64,000 nt of DNA from assembly GCF_041051975.1 (NCBI RefSeq), contig NZ_CP163435.1, forward strand, positions 4,154,001 to 4,218,000. Reading direction: 5' to 3'. The stretch is from Streptomyces sp. R21. GTDB lineage: Bacteria; Actinomycetota; Actinomycetes; Streptomycetales; Streptomycetaceae. Positions 23,891 to 31,449 of the stretch are shown piece by piece. The notes under the pieces were generated by a model. The model saw only the letters and a program-made list of their open reading frames with translations. It was not told where the DNA came from and made no database searches. Made by a program: the position numbers and the translations under genes. Every line of letters begins with the position of its first letter. Within the stretch, counting starts at the first letter, position 1.

Positions 23891-24553
23891 CTACTTGTCG
23901 TCGTCCTCACGCTTGAGCGCCTCCATGGCGCGCCCCGTGACCTCGTCGACCTTGCCGAGAGCCGAGATCGTGACCACCAGGCCCTGGGCCTTGTAGTAGT
24001 CGATGATCGGCTCGGTCTGGCTGTGGTAGACCTCCAGGCGCTTGCGCACCGTGTCCTCGGAGTCGTCGTCACGCTGGTACAGCTCGCCGCCGCAGACGTC
24101 GCAGACGCCCGGGGCCTTCGGCTGCTTGTACTCCACGTGGAAGACGTGGCTCGAGTCCTTGCGGCAGATGCGGCGGCCCGCGATGCGCCTGACGACTTCG
24201 TCCTCGGGGACCTCGAGATCCAGGACCGCGTCCAGCTTCATGCCCTCGGTCTTCAGCATCTCGTCCAGCGCCTCGGCCTGCGAGACGTTGCGAGGGAAGC
24301 CGTCGAGCAGGAAGCCGTTCTCGGCGTCCGGCGCCTCCATGCGGTCCTTGGCCATCCCGATGGTGACCTCGTCCGGCACCAGGTTGCCGGCGTCCATAAA
24401 CGCCTTCGCCTGCTTGCCCAGCTCCGTGCCCTGGCTGATGTTGGCGCGGAAGAGGTCGCCCGTCGAGATGTGCGGGATCGACAGGTTCTGGGCGAGGAAC
24501 GCGGCCTGCGTTCCCTTGCCGGCACCGGGCGGCCCGACGAGGACGATTCGCAT
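23891..24553 (-). CDS. adk: adenylate kinase
   Basis: Adk (220 aa) interconverts ATP+AMP and 2 ADP. The P-loop GPPGAGKGT is at 7-15, the AMP site at TGDLFR (31-36), and LLDGFPRN (82-89) follows. It is a long-lid enzyme: C130, C151 and C154 in the lid (RRICRKD...CDVCGG) suggest structural zinc binding. The ATG overlaps the secY stop by 1 nt (TGATG), so secY-adk is translationally coupled. Confidence 0.98.
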   Translation of the reverse strand: MRIVLVGPPGAGKGTQAAFLAQNLSIPHISTGDLFRANISQGTELGKQAKAFMDAGNLVPDEVTIGMAKDRMEAPDAENGFLLDGFPRNVSQAEALDEMLKTEGMKLDAVLDLEVPEDEVVRRIAGRRICRKDSSHVFHVEYKQPKAPGVCDVCGGELYQRDDDSEDTVRKRLEVYHSQTEPIIDYYKAQGLVVTISALGKVDEVTGRAMEALKREDDDK

Positions 24554-25866
24554 CAGCGGAGGAACCCTTCGTAATTGCGCTGCTGAAGCTGGCTCTCGAT
24601 CTGCTTCACCGTCTCGAGACCCACACCCACGATGATCAGGATGCTGGTCCCACCGAACGGGAAGTTGCCACTTGCGTTGAACCCGACCAACGCCATTGTC
24701 GGTACGAGAGCGATCAGACCCAGATACAGCGACCCCGGCCAAGTGATCCTGTTGAGCACGTAACTCAGGTACTCAGCGGTCGGTCGGCCAGCCCGGATGC
24801 CCGGGATGAAGCCACCATACTTCTTCATGTTGTCGGCGACTTCCTCGGGGTTGAACGAGATCGCCACATAGAAGAACGCGAAGAACACGATGAGCAAAAA
24901 GTACATGGTGATGTAAATCGGGTGGTCGCCCTTGGTCAGATTCTGCTGAACCCACGTTTTCCAGCCCGAGTTGTCCTTGGAGAACTGGGCGATCAACGCC
25001 GGGATGTAGAGCAGCGACGACGCGAAGATGACGGGAATCACACCCGCCTGATTCACCTTCAACGGGATGTAGGTGGACGTACCGCCGTAGGACCGGCGGC
25101 CGATCATGCGCTTCGCGTACTGGACCGGAATGCGGCGCTGAGCCTGCTCGACGAAGACCACCAGGCCGACCATCACAAGACCGACGGCGATGACCGTGCC
25201 GAACTCGATCCAGCCGCCGGCGAGGGTGCCCTGCTTCTTGATGGTCCACAGCGCGGACGGGAACGTCGCGGCGATCGAGATGAACATCAGGATCGACATG
25301 CCGTTGCCGATGCCGCGGTCGGTGATGAGCTCACCGAGCCACATCACGACGGCCGTACCGGCGGTCATGGTGACGACCATGGTGATGGTCGTGAAGATCG
25401 ACTGGTCCGGCACGATCTGGTTGCCGACGGGGCAGGAGCCGAAGAGCGCGCCGCTGCGGGCGGTGGCCACCAGGCCGGTGCCCTGCAGGATGGCCAGCGC
25501 CACCGTCAGATAGCGGGTGTACTGCGTGATTTTCGCCGTGCCGGCCTGACCCTCCTTCTTGAGGGCCTCCAGTCGCGGGATCACCACCGTCAGCAGCTGC
25601 AGGATGATGCTCGCCGTGATGTACGGCATGATGCCGAGCGCGAAGATCGTGATCTGCAGCAGGGCGCCGCCGCTGAACATGTTGACGAGACCGAACAGGC
25701 CCTGGTTGCCCTTGGCCACGTCGATGCACGTCTGGACGTTCTTGTAGTCGACGCCAGGGATCGGGATGTGGGTACCCACGCGGTACACCACGATCACGCC
25801 GAGTGTGAAGAGCAGCTTCTTGCGCAGGTCGGGCGTCCTGAACGCCCGGGCGAACGCGGTGAGCAC
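24553..25866 (-). CDS. secY: preprotein translocase subunit SecY
   Basis: SecY (437 aa) is the channel of the Sec translocon, with ten hydrophobic segments. GVIVVYRVGTHIPIPGVD (TM1), VNMFSGGALLQITIFALGIMPYITASII (plug and TM2) and QQRNYEGFLR (C-terminus) are diagnostic. The GTG start is preceded by AGGAGG. A strong hairpin and 249 nt separate it from rplO, so secY-adk is likely a separate transcript. Its partner secE is at 59601. Confidence 0.99.
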   Translation of the reverse strand: MLTAFARAFRTPDLRKKLLFTLGVIVVYRVGTHIPIPGVDYKNVQTCIDVAKGNQGLFGLVNMFSGGALLQITIFALGIMPYITASIILQLLTVVIPRLEALKKEGQAGTAKITQYTRYLTVALAILQGTGLVATARSGALFGSCPVGNQIVPDQSIFTTITMVVTMTAGTAVVMWLGELITDRGIGNGMSILMFISIAATFPSALWTIKKQGTLAGGWIEFGTVIAVGLVMVGLVVFVEQAQRRIPVQYAKRMIGRRSYGGTSTYIPLKVNQAGVIPVIFASSLLYIPALIAQFSKDNSGWKTWVQQNLTKGDHPIYITMYFLLIVFFAFFYVAISFNPEEVADNMKKYGGFIPGIRAGRPTAEYLSYVLNRITWPGSLYLGLIALVPTMALVGFNASGNFPFGGTSILIIVGVGLETVKQIESQLQQRNYEGFLR

Positions 25867-26046
25867 GGTGCCTCCTGCGACCCCCGCGCAAGTGCGTCAG
25901 AGGTGACGGTCTTGAGGTTCGACGGATACGTACACAACAGATAACTAACAGCCAAGCGCCACCCGGAGTTCCGCTTGGACACAGCGGGCGGAAATTAGCA
26001 GTGCAGGCCACCTTACCGGCGACACCGCCCCCCTTGGAACGACCAA

Positions 26047-26078
26047 CCGGGGATGCCCCTTTTGTGGGGCATCCCCGG
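26047..26078 (-). terminator. perfect 13-bp hairpin after rplO
   Basis: CCGGGGATGCCCC and GGGGCATCCCCGG around a 6-nt loop (TTTTGT on the plus strand), 37 nt past the rplO stop. One of the strongest hairpins in the window; it closes the S10-spc transcript before secY. Confidence 0.8.
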
Positions 26079-26115
26079 CTGGGAATCGCTCATGTCATCG
26101 AGACGCCTGAAGTGA

Positions 26116-26571
26116 TCAGACGAGCTCGGTGACCGTACCGCCGGCGGCGGTGATCTTCTCCTTGGCGGAGCCGGAGACGGCGTCAACCGTCACCTGCAGC
26201 GCCACGGTGATCTCGCCCTGGCCCAGGACCTTGACGAGGCTGTTCTTGCGAACGGCACCCTTGGCGACCAGGCCCTCGACGGTGACCTCGCCACCCTCGG
26301 GGTAGAGCGAGGCGAGCTTGTCCAGGTTCACGACCTGGAACTCGACCTTGAAGGGGTTCTTGAAGCCCTTGAGCTTCGGGAGACGCATGTGGAGGGGCAT
26401 CTGGCCACCCTCGAAGCGCTCCGGAACCTGGTAACGAGCCTTCGTGCCCTTGGTACCACGACCGGCCGTCTTACCCTTCGACGCCTCACCGCGACCCACA
26501 CGGGTCTTCGCGGTCTTGGCGCCCGGGGCGGGACGGAGGTTGTGGATCTTGAGCGGGTTGTTCTCCGCCAT
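26116..26571 (-). CDS. rplO: 50S ribosomal protein L15
   Basis: L15 (151 aa), a 50S protein spanning domains II and V of 23S rRNA. KIHNLRPAPGAKTAKTRVGRGEASKGKTAGRGTKG is in the usual N-terminal position (read in two parts: LRPAPGAKTAKTRVGRGEAS and KGKTAGRGTKG), with FEGGQMPLHMRLPKLKGF following. It is 2 nt after rpmD and the last gene before the terminator. Confidence 0.98.
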   Translation of the reverse strand: MAENNPLKIHNLRPAPGAKTAKTRVGRGEASKGKTAGRGTKGTKARYQVPERFEGGQMPLHMRLPKLKGFKNPFKVEFQVVNLDKLASLYPEGGEVTVEGLVAKGAVRKNSLVKVLGQGEITVALQVTVDAVSGSAKEKITAAGGTVTELV

Positions 26572-26573
26572 GA

Positions 26574-26756
26574 TCAGTCGACCTCCTCGACCGTCACGAG
26601 GTGGCGGACGGTGTGCACCATTCCGCGGAACTCGGGACGATCCTCCTTGACGACCTGCGTGTTGATGCCCTTGAGACCAAGGGAGCGCAGGGTGTCACGG
26701 TGGTTCTGCTTGCTGCCGATGTACGACTTCGTCTGCGTGACCTTGAGGCGAGCCAT
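26574..26756 (-). CDS. rpmD: 50S ribosomal protein L30
   Basis: L30, 60 aa: MARLKVTQTKSYIGSKQNHR, then LGLKGINTQVVKEDRPEFRG and MVHTVRHLVTVEEVD. The ATG at 26754-26756 overlaps the rpsE stop by one base (TAATG). The open frame continues upstream with no conserved sequence. Confidence 0.98.
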   Translation of the reverse strand: MARLKVTQTKSYIGSKQNHRDTLRSLGLKGINTQVVKEDRPEFRGMVHTVRHLVTVEEVD

Positions 26757-27361
26757 TACGCACCCGCCCCAGCACGCGCACGAAGCAGAGCCGCGGGGGC
26801 GACGTCCTCGAGGGGCAGACCACGGCGAGCCGCGATCTCCTCGGGACGCTGCAGGCCCTTGAGGGCCGCCACGGTCGCGTGCACGATGTTGATCGCGTTG
26901 GACGAGCCGAGCGACTTCGACAGGATGTCGTGAACGCCGGCGCACTCGAGCACTGCACGCACCGGGCCACCGGCGATAACGCCGGTACCGGGGGAAGCAG
27001 GCTTGAGCAGGACGACGCCCGCGGCCTTCTCGCCCGTGATCGGGTGCGGGATGGTGCCCTGGATACGGGGAACCTTGAAGAAGTGCTTCTTGGCCTCTTC
27101 AACACCCTTGGCGATCGCGGCCGGCACCTCCTTGGCCTTGCCGTAACCGACACCCACGGTGCCATCGCCATCGCCTACCACGACCAGCGCGGTGAAGCTG
27201 AAGCGACGACCACCCTTCACAACCTTGGCGACGCGGTTGATCGCGACAACGCGCTCAACGTACGCGGTCTTCTCGGCGGCAGCAGCGCCGCCGTCACGGC
27301 CCTTCCGGTCCCGCCGCTCGCCGCCACCGGCACCGCTTCCACGGCGCTGGGGTCCAGCCAT
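26756..27361 (-). CDS. rpsE: 30S ribosomal protein S5
   Basis: S5 (201 aa) acts in decoding fidelity. The double-stranded-RNA-binding domain starts VERVVAINRVAKVVKGGRRF, and the second domain contains GVVLLKPASPGTGVIAGGPVR. A Gly/Arg/Asp-rich N-terminal extension of about 30 residues (RRGSGAGGGERRDRKGRDGG) is present, as in other actinomycetes. No spectinomycin-resistance change is apparent in the KGGRRF loop. Confidence 0.98.
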   Translation of the reverse strand: MAGPQRRGSGAGGGERRDRKGRDGGAAAAEKTAYVERVVAINRVAKVVKGGRRFSFTALVVVGDGDGTVGVGYGKAKEVPAAIAKGVEEAKKHFFKVPRIQGTIPHPITGEKAAGVVLLKPASPGTGVIAGGPVRAVLECAGVHDILSKSLGSSNAINIVHATVAALKGLQRPEEIAARRGLPLEDVAPAALLRARAGAGA

Positions 27362-27401
27362 TGGATTACCTCTCTCTGTTTCCGCTAGCTACGGAAGCGA
27401 C

Positions 27402-27785
27402 TCAGAACTTGAGTCCGGCTTCGCGGGCGGCGTCCGCCAGGGCAGCAATGCGCCCGGCGTACTGGTTACCACCACGGTCGAATACGACAGCCTCGACACC
27501 GGCAGCCTTGGCGCGCTCGGCGACCAGGGCGCCGACCGACTTGGCCTGCGCGGACTTGTCGGACTCGCCACCGCGGATCGTGGTGTCCAGGGTCGACGCC
27601 GACGCGAGGGTGTGACCCTTAACGTCGTCGATGACCTGGGCCACGATGTGACGGTTGGAGCGCGTCACGACCAGACGCGGACGCTCAGCCGTACCCGAGA
27701 TGTGCTTGCGGATCCGGATGTGGCGACGCTTGATGGCAGCACGCTTGTAAGCGTCGCCCTTAGCAATCTTGACACCGTATGCCAT
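27402..27785 (-). CDS. rplR: 50S ribosomal protein L18
   Basis: L18 (127 aa) binds 5S rRNA in the central protuberance. AAIKRRHIRIRKHISGTAERPRL and HIVAQVIDDVKGHTLASAST are diagnostic; the end AADAAREAGLKF is standard. It lies 3 nt after rplF and 40 nt before rpsE. Confidence 0.98.
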   Translation of the reverse strand: MAYGVKIAKGDAYKRAAIKRRHIRIRKHISGTAERPRLVVTRSNRHIVAQVIDDVKGHTLASASTLDTTIRGGESDKSAQAKSVGALVAERAKAAGVEAVVFDRGGNQYAGRIAALADAAREAGLKF

Positions 27786-27788
27786 GGC

Positions 27789-28328
27789 TTACTTACCCGC
27801 CTTTCCGACCTTGCGGCGGATGACTTCGCCTTCGTACTTGACGCCCTTGGCCTTGTACGGGTCGGGCTTGCGCAGCTTGCGGATGTTGGCCGCAACCTCT
27901 CCGACCTTCTGCTTGTCGATGCCCTCGACCGAGAAACGGGTCGGGTTCTCCACCTTGAAGGTGATGCCCTCGGGGGCCTCGACAGTGATCGAGTGGCTGT
28001 AGCCGAGCGAGAACTCCAGGTTGGAGCCCTTCGCCAGGACGCGGTAACCGACACCGCTGATCTCGAGCTTCTTCACGTAACCCTGGGTCACGCCGGTGAT
28101 CATGTTCGCCACCAGCGTGCGGGACAGGCCGTGCAGGGCCTTGTTCTGACGCTCGTCGTTGGGGCGGGTGACGTTCAGAACGCCGTCCTCACCCTTGGCG
28201 ACCTCGATCGGCGCCGCGACGGTGTGGGAAAGAGCGCCCTTGGGGCCCTTCACCTGGACCGTACGGCCGTCGATGGTGACGTCCACGCCGGCGGGAACCG
28301 TGATGGGGAGCTTGCCAATACGCGACAT
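27789..28328 (-). CDS. rplF: 50S ribosomal protein L6
   Basis: L6 (179 aa) sits near the sarcin-ricin loop and factor-binding site. MSRIGKLPITVPAGVDVTI is the family start, and the second repeat ends YKAKGVKYEGEVIRRKVGKAGK. It follows rpsH after 24 nt. Confidence 0.98.
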   Translation of the reverse strand: MSRIGKLPITVPAGVDVTIDGRTVQVKGPKGALSHTVAAPIEVAKGEDGVLNVTRPNDERQNKALHGLSRTLVANMITGVTQGYVKKLEISGVGYRVLAKGSNLEFSLGYSHSITVEAPEGITFKVENPTRFSVEGIDKQKVGEVAANIRKLRKPDPYKAKGVKYEGEVIRRKVGKAGK

Positions 28329-28352
28329 AGCTGTTTCCTCCGTTCCCTTCCG

Positions 28353-28751
28353 CTACCAGACGTAGGCGAGAACTTCTCCGCCTACGCCCTTCTTGCCGGC
28401 CTGCTTGTCAGTGAGGAGCCCGTGGGACGTGGAGATGATCGCCACGCCGAGGCCACCCAGCACCTTGGGCAGGGAGGTGGACTTCGCGTACACGCGCAGA
28501 CCCGGCTTCGAGATCCGCTTGATGCCCGCGATGGAGCGCTCACGGTTCGGGCCGAACTTCAGCTCGAGGACGAGCTTCTTGCCGACCTCGGCGTCCTCGA
28601 CCTTCCAGCCGGTGATGAAGCCCTCCTGCTGGAGGATCTCCGCGATGTGCGACTTGATCTTGCTGTGCGGCATCGCGACATCGTCGTGGTACGCCGAGTT
28701 CGCGTTACGCAGACGCGTAAGCATGTCCGCGATGGGATCAGTCATGGTCAT
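28353..28751 (-). CDS. rpsH: 30S ribosomal protein S8
   Basis: S8 (132 aa) binds helix 21 of 16S rRNA and in E. coli represses the spc operon. MTDPIADMLTRLRNANSAYHD and GVAIISTSHGLLTDKQAGKKGVGGEVLAYVW are diagnostic. The start could be MTMTDP or two codons later. A 211-nt gap with a large hairpin precedes it, which is unusual inside this tightly packed cluster. Confidence 0.98.
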   Translation of the reverse strand: MTMTDPIADMLTRLRNANSAYHDDVAMPHSKIKSHIAEILQQEGFITGWKVEDAEVGKKLVLELKFGPNRERSIAGIKRISKPGLRVYAKSTSLPKVLGGLGVAIISTSHGLLTDKQAGKKGVGGEVLAYVW

Positions 28752-28868
28752 GAATTGGCCTTCGGCCTCTCTCGCCGGGGTTTCCTGTATGCGCCATCCC
28801 TCTCCCCACTCAGTGGCGGGACGGGTGCGGTGCGGGGACCTACGGCGTAGTAAGTCGATTGGGGCGGC

Positions 28869-28913
28869 AGGCGCCCAACCCCCCTAGCCTAAGCCATGGA
28901 GGGGTGGGCGCCT
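28869..28913 (-). promoter_or_regulatory. large hairpin in the rpsZ-rpsH gap
   Basis: AGGCGCCCA pairs with TGGGCGCCT (28869-28877/28905-28913), with inner CCCCT/AGGGG pairing. It lies between S14 and S8 genes. It could be an internal terminator/attenuator or an S8 target. Confidence 0.5.
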
Positions 28914-28962
28914 TACCGAGCCCTTTACTTACCGAGAGTCCTGGAATCCCTTGTTACGGGGA

Positions 28963-29148
28963 CTACCAGGAGCTCTTGGTCACGCCCGGCAGCTCGCCAC
29001 GGTGAGCCATCTCACGAAGGCACACGCGGCACAGGCCGAACTTGCGGTACACGGAGTGCGGACGGCCGCAGCGCTGGCAGCGCGTGTAGCCACGAACGCC
29101 GAACTTGGGCTTACGAGCAGCCTTGGCAATCAGAGCCTTCTTCGCCAT
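28963..29148 (-). CDS. rpsZ: 30S ribosomal protein S14 type Z (zinc-binding)
   Basis: S14 (61 aa) of the short zinc-binding class: CQRCGRPHS and CRVCLREMAHRGELPG supply the CxxC...CxxC ligands, ending KSSW. It is the housekeeping copy in the spc cluster; a zinc-independent rpsN paralogue would be expected elsewhere under Zur control. It lies 5 nt after rplE. Confidence 0.98.
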   Translation of the reverse strand: MAKKALIAKAARKPKFGVRGYTRCQRCGRPHSVYRKFGLCRVCLREMAHRGELPGVTKSSW

Positions 29149-29153
29149 CTCGC

Positions 29154-29711
29154 TTACGCCTCCTTGAAGGGGAAGCCGAGGTGACGGAGAAGGGCGCGGC
29201 CCTCAGCGTCGTTGGTCGCCGTGGTGACCACGGTGATGTCCATGCCCCGGGTACGGTCGATCTTGTCCTGGTCGATCTCGTGGAACATGACCTGCTCCGT
29301 GAGACCGAAGGTGTAGTTGCCACGGCCGTCGAACTGCTTGGGGGACAGACCACGGAAGTCGCGGATGCGCGGAAGCGCGAGCGACAGGGTGCGGTCCAGG
29401 AACTCCCACATGCGGTCGCCACGGAGCGTGACGTGGGCACCGATCGGCTGACCCTCACGCAGCTTGAACTGCGCGATGGACTTGCGGGCCTTGGTGATGG
29501 CCGGCTTCTGACCGGTGATCGTGGTCAGGTCACGGACGGCACCGTCCATGAGCTTCGAGTCACGGGCGGCGTCGCCGACACCCATGTTGACCACGATCTT
29601 CACGAGGCCCGGCGTCTGCATGACGTTCTCGTAGGAGAACTCTTCCTGCAGCTTCGCCGCGATCTCCTCGCGGTACTTCGTCTTGAGACGCGGAGTGGTG
29701 GTGGTAGCCAT
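29154..29711 (-). CDS. rplE: 50S ribosomal protein L5
   Basis: L5 (185 aa) binds 5S rRNA and tRNA. LKTKYREEIAAKLQEEFSYENVMQTPG, ITGQKPAITKARKSIAQFKLREG (read in separate blocks) and FPEIDQDKIDRTRGMDIT-type FHEIDQDKIDRTRGMDIT are conserved. Its ATG overlaps the rplX stop by one base. Confidence 0.98.
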   Translation of the reverse strand: MATTTTPRLKTKYREEIAAKLQEEFSYENVMQTPGLVKIVVNMGVGDAARDSKLMDGAVRDLTTITGQKPAITKARKSIAQFKLREGQPIGAHVTLRGDRMWEFLDRTLSLALPRIRDFRGLSPKQFDGRGNYTFGLTEQVMFHEIDQDKIDRTRGMDITVVTTATNDAEGRALLRHLGFPFKEA

Positions 29712-30034
29712 CAGATGTCCTCACCCGTCCGCTTGGCAACGCGAACCTTGTTGCCCTCATCGTCGAAGCGGTAACCGACACGCGTGACGACCTTGTTGCC
29801 GTCCTTCTCCACGACGAGCTGAACGTTGCTCACGTGAACAGGGGCTTCGGTCGTGACGATGCCACCGGCCTGCGAACCACCAGCGGTGGGACCGGCCTTG
29901 GTGTGCTTCTTGACCCGGTTGACACCCTCGACCAGGACGCGGTCCTCGCGGGGGTAGGCCGCGATGACCTTGCCCTGCTTGCCCTTGTCCTTACCGGTGA
30001 TGACCTGAACCAGGTCGCCCTTCTTGATCTTCAT
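29711..30034 (-). CDS. rplX: 50S ribosomal protein L24
   Basis: L24 (107 aa) initiates 50S assembly. MKIKKGDLVQVITGKDKGKQ is the KOW motif; GVNRVKKHTKAG and RVGYRFDDEGNKVRVAKR follow. It lies 2 nt after rplN. Confidence 0.98.
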   Translation of the reverse strand: MKIKKGDLVQVITGKDKGKQGKVIAAYPREDRVLVEGVNRVKKHTKAGPTAGGSQAGGIVTTEAPVHVSNVQLVVEKDGNKVVTRVGYRFDDEGNKVRVAKRTGEDI

Positions 30035-30036
30035 GC

Positions 30037-30405
30037 TTACAGCACCTCCGGCGCGAGCGAGATGATCTTCATGAACTTCTTCTCGCGCAGCTCTCGGCCG
30101 ACCGGGCCGAAGATGCGGGTGCCGCGAGGGTCGCCGTCGTTCTTCAGAATGACGGCGGCGTTCTCGTCGAAGCGGATGTACGAGCCGTCCGGACGGCGGC
30201 GCTCCTTGACGGTGCGAACGATGACCGCCTTGACGACGTCACCCTTCTTCACGTTGCCGCCGGGGATCGCGTCCTTGACGGTGGCGACGATGACGTCACC
30301 GATGCCCGCGTAGCGGCGACCGGAGCCACCGAGCACACGGATGCAAAGGATTTCCTTCGCACCAGTGTTGTCGGCGACACGGAGTCGCGACTCCTGCTGG
30401 ATCAC
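30037..30405 (-). CDS. rplN: 50S ribosomal protein L14
   Basis: L14 (122 aa) at the subunit interface. MIQQESRLRVADNTGAKEIL and RIFGPVGRELREKKFMKIISLAPEVL are diagnostic. The start is GTG (30403-30405) with AGGAG upstream. It is the first gene of the classical spc operon, here separated from rpsQ by a 108-nt gap with a very stable hairpin. Confidence 0.98.
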   Translation of the reverse strand: MIQQESRLRVADNTGAKEILCIRVLGGSGRRYAGIGDVIVATVKDAIPGGNVKKGDVVKAVIVRTVKERRRPDGSYIRFDENAAVILKNDGDPRGTRIFGPVGRELREKKFMKIISLAPEVL

Positions 30406-30433
30406 GTCTATCTCCTGATCGTCTGCCGGTTCC

Positions 30434-30471
30434 CCGAAGGGGCTGCCTCACAGGGAGGCAAGCCCCTTCGG
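30434..30471 (-). terminator. very stable hairpin at the rpsQ-rplN (S10/spc) boundary
   Basis: CCGAAGGGGCT pairs with AGCCCCTTCGG, extended by GCCTC/GAGGC with one bulged A and a 5-nt loop: 16 bp in all. It lies 42 nt past the rpsQ stop. It looks like a terminator, but no obvious promoter follows for rplN, so it may be partial termination or an RNA-processing site. Confidence 0.6.
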
Positions 30472-30513
30472 AGCCTGGCGGAACTGTCCTGCGAGGAATG
30501 CCCCGCAGGAGAT

Positions 30514-30801
30514 TTACTTGGCCTTTTCGAGGATCTCGACGATGCGCCAGCGCTTGCTCGCCGACAGCGGACGCGTCTCCATGATGAGGACGCGGTCGCC
30601 GACGCCGGCAGCGTTCTGCTCGTCGTGCGCCTTGAGCTTGTTCGTACGGCGGATGACCTTGCCGTACAGCGCGTGCTTGACGCGGTCCTCGACGGCGACG
30701 ACGACGGTCTTGTCCATCTTGTCGCTGACGACCAGACCCTCACGGGTCTTGCGGAAGCCGCGAGCGGCCTTCGTCTCTTCAGTCACGTTGCTCTCGCTCA
30801 T
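30514..30801 (-). CDS. rpsQ: 30S ribosomal protein S17
   Basis: S17 (95 aa), an OB-fold 16S-binding protein. KTREGLVVSDKMDKTVVVAVED and HDEQNAAGVGDRVLIMETRPLSASKRWRIVEI (in blocks) are diagnostic. A short acidic N-terminus (MSESNVTEETKAARGF) precedes. The ATG overlaps the rpmC stop by one base. Confidence 0.98.
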   Translation of the reverse strand: MSESNVTEETKAARGFRKTREGLVVSDKMDKTVVVAVEDRVKHALYGKVIRRTNKLKAHDEQNAAGVGDRVLIMETRPLSASKRWRIVEILEKAK

Positions 30802-31025
30802 CAGGCGCTCTCCACCGTCTCGATGCCCAGCTCGCGCTCACGCATCAGGGTGTAGATCCGCGCGATGTCCTTACGGACGGCCTTCAGCCGACCGTGGTTC
30901 TCGAGCTGACCCGTCGCCGCCTGGAAGCGGAGGTTGAACAGCTCTTCCTTGGCTTCGCGGAGCTTGTTGAGAAGCTCCTCGTCACCCAGTTCGCGCAGCT
31001 CGGACGCCTTGGTACCGGCCGACAT
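30801..31025 (-). CDS. rpmC: 50S ribosomal protein L29
   Basis: L29 (74 aa) at the tunnel exit, a two-helix protein: ASELRELGDEELLNKLREAK and EELFNLRFQAATGQLENHGR are conserved. The ATG at 31023-31025 was chosen because it overlaps the rplP stop (TGATG), the same coupling seen at rplD/rplW and rplE/rplX; a GTG one codon upstream is possible. Confidence 0.97.
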   Translation of the reverse strand: MSAGTKASELRELGDEELLNKLREAKEELFNLRFQAATGQLENHGRLKAVRKDIARIYTLMRERELGIETVESA

Positions 31026-31444
31026 CACGCTTCACCTGCCTCGCGCTTGACGATCCGGCACTTCATCGGCAGCTTGTGGGCTGCGCGAGTGAGGGCCTCA
31101 CGAGCGATCTTCTCGTTGGGGTAGGACAGTTCGAACATGACCCGGCCCGGGTGCACGTTCGCGATCCACCACTCCGGAGAACCCTTACCGGAACCCATGC
31201 GGGTCTCGGCAGGCTTCTTCGTCAGCGGGCGGTCCGGGTAGATGTTGATCCAGACCTTGCCGCCACGCTTGATGTGGCGGGTCATCGCGATACGAGCGGC
31301 CTCGATCTGGCGGTTCGTCACGTACGCCGGCGTGAGGGCCTGAATGCCGTACTCGCCGAACGAAACCTGCGTACCGCCCTTGGCCTGACCACGGCGCTTC
31401 GGGTGGTGCTGCTTGCGGTGCTTGACCCTACGGGGGATCAGCAT
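31025..31444 (-). CDS. rplP: 50S ribosomal protein L16
   Basis: L16 (139 aa) near the A-site tRNA. MLIPRRVKHRKQHHPKRRGQ and FPDRPLTKKPAETRMGSGKG-type YPDRPLTKKPAETRMGSGKG are diagnostic. It is 5 nt after rpsC. Confidence 0.98.
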   Translation of the reverse strand: MLIPRRVKHRKQHHPKRRGQAKGGTQVSFGEYGIQALTPAYVTNRQIEAARIAMTRHIKRGGKVWINIYPDRPLTKKPAETRMGSGKGSPEWWIANVHPGRVMFELSYPNEKIAREALTRAAHKLPMKCRIVKREAGEA

Positions 31445-31449
31445 TTCGG

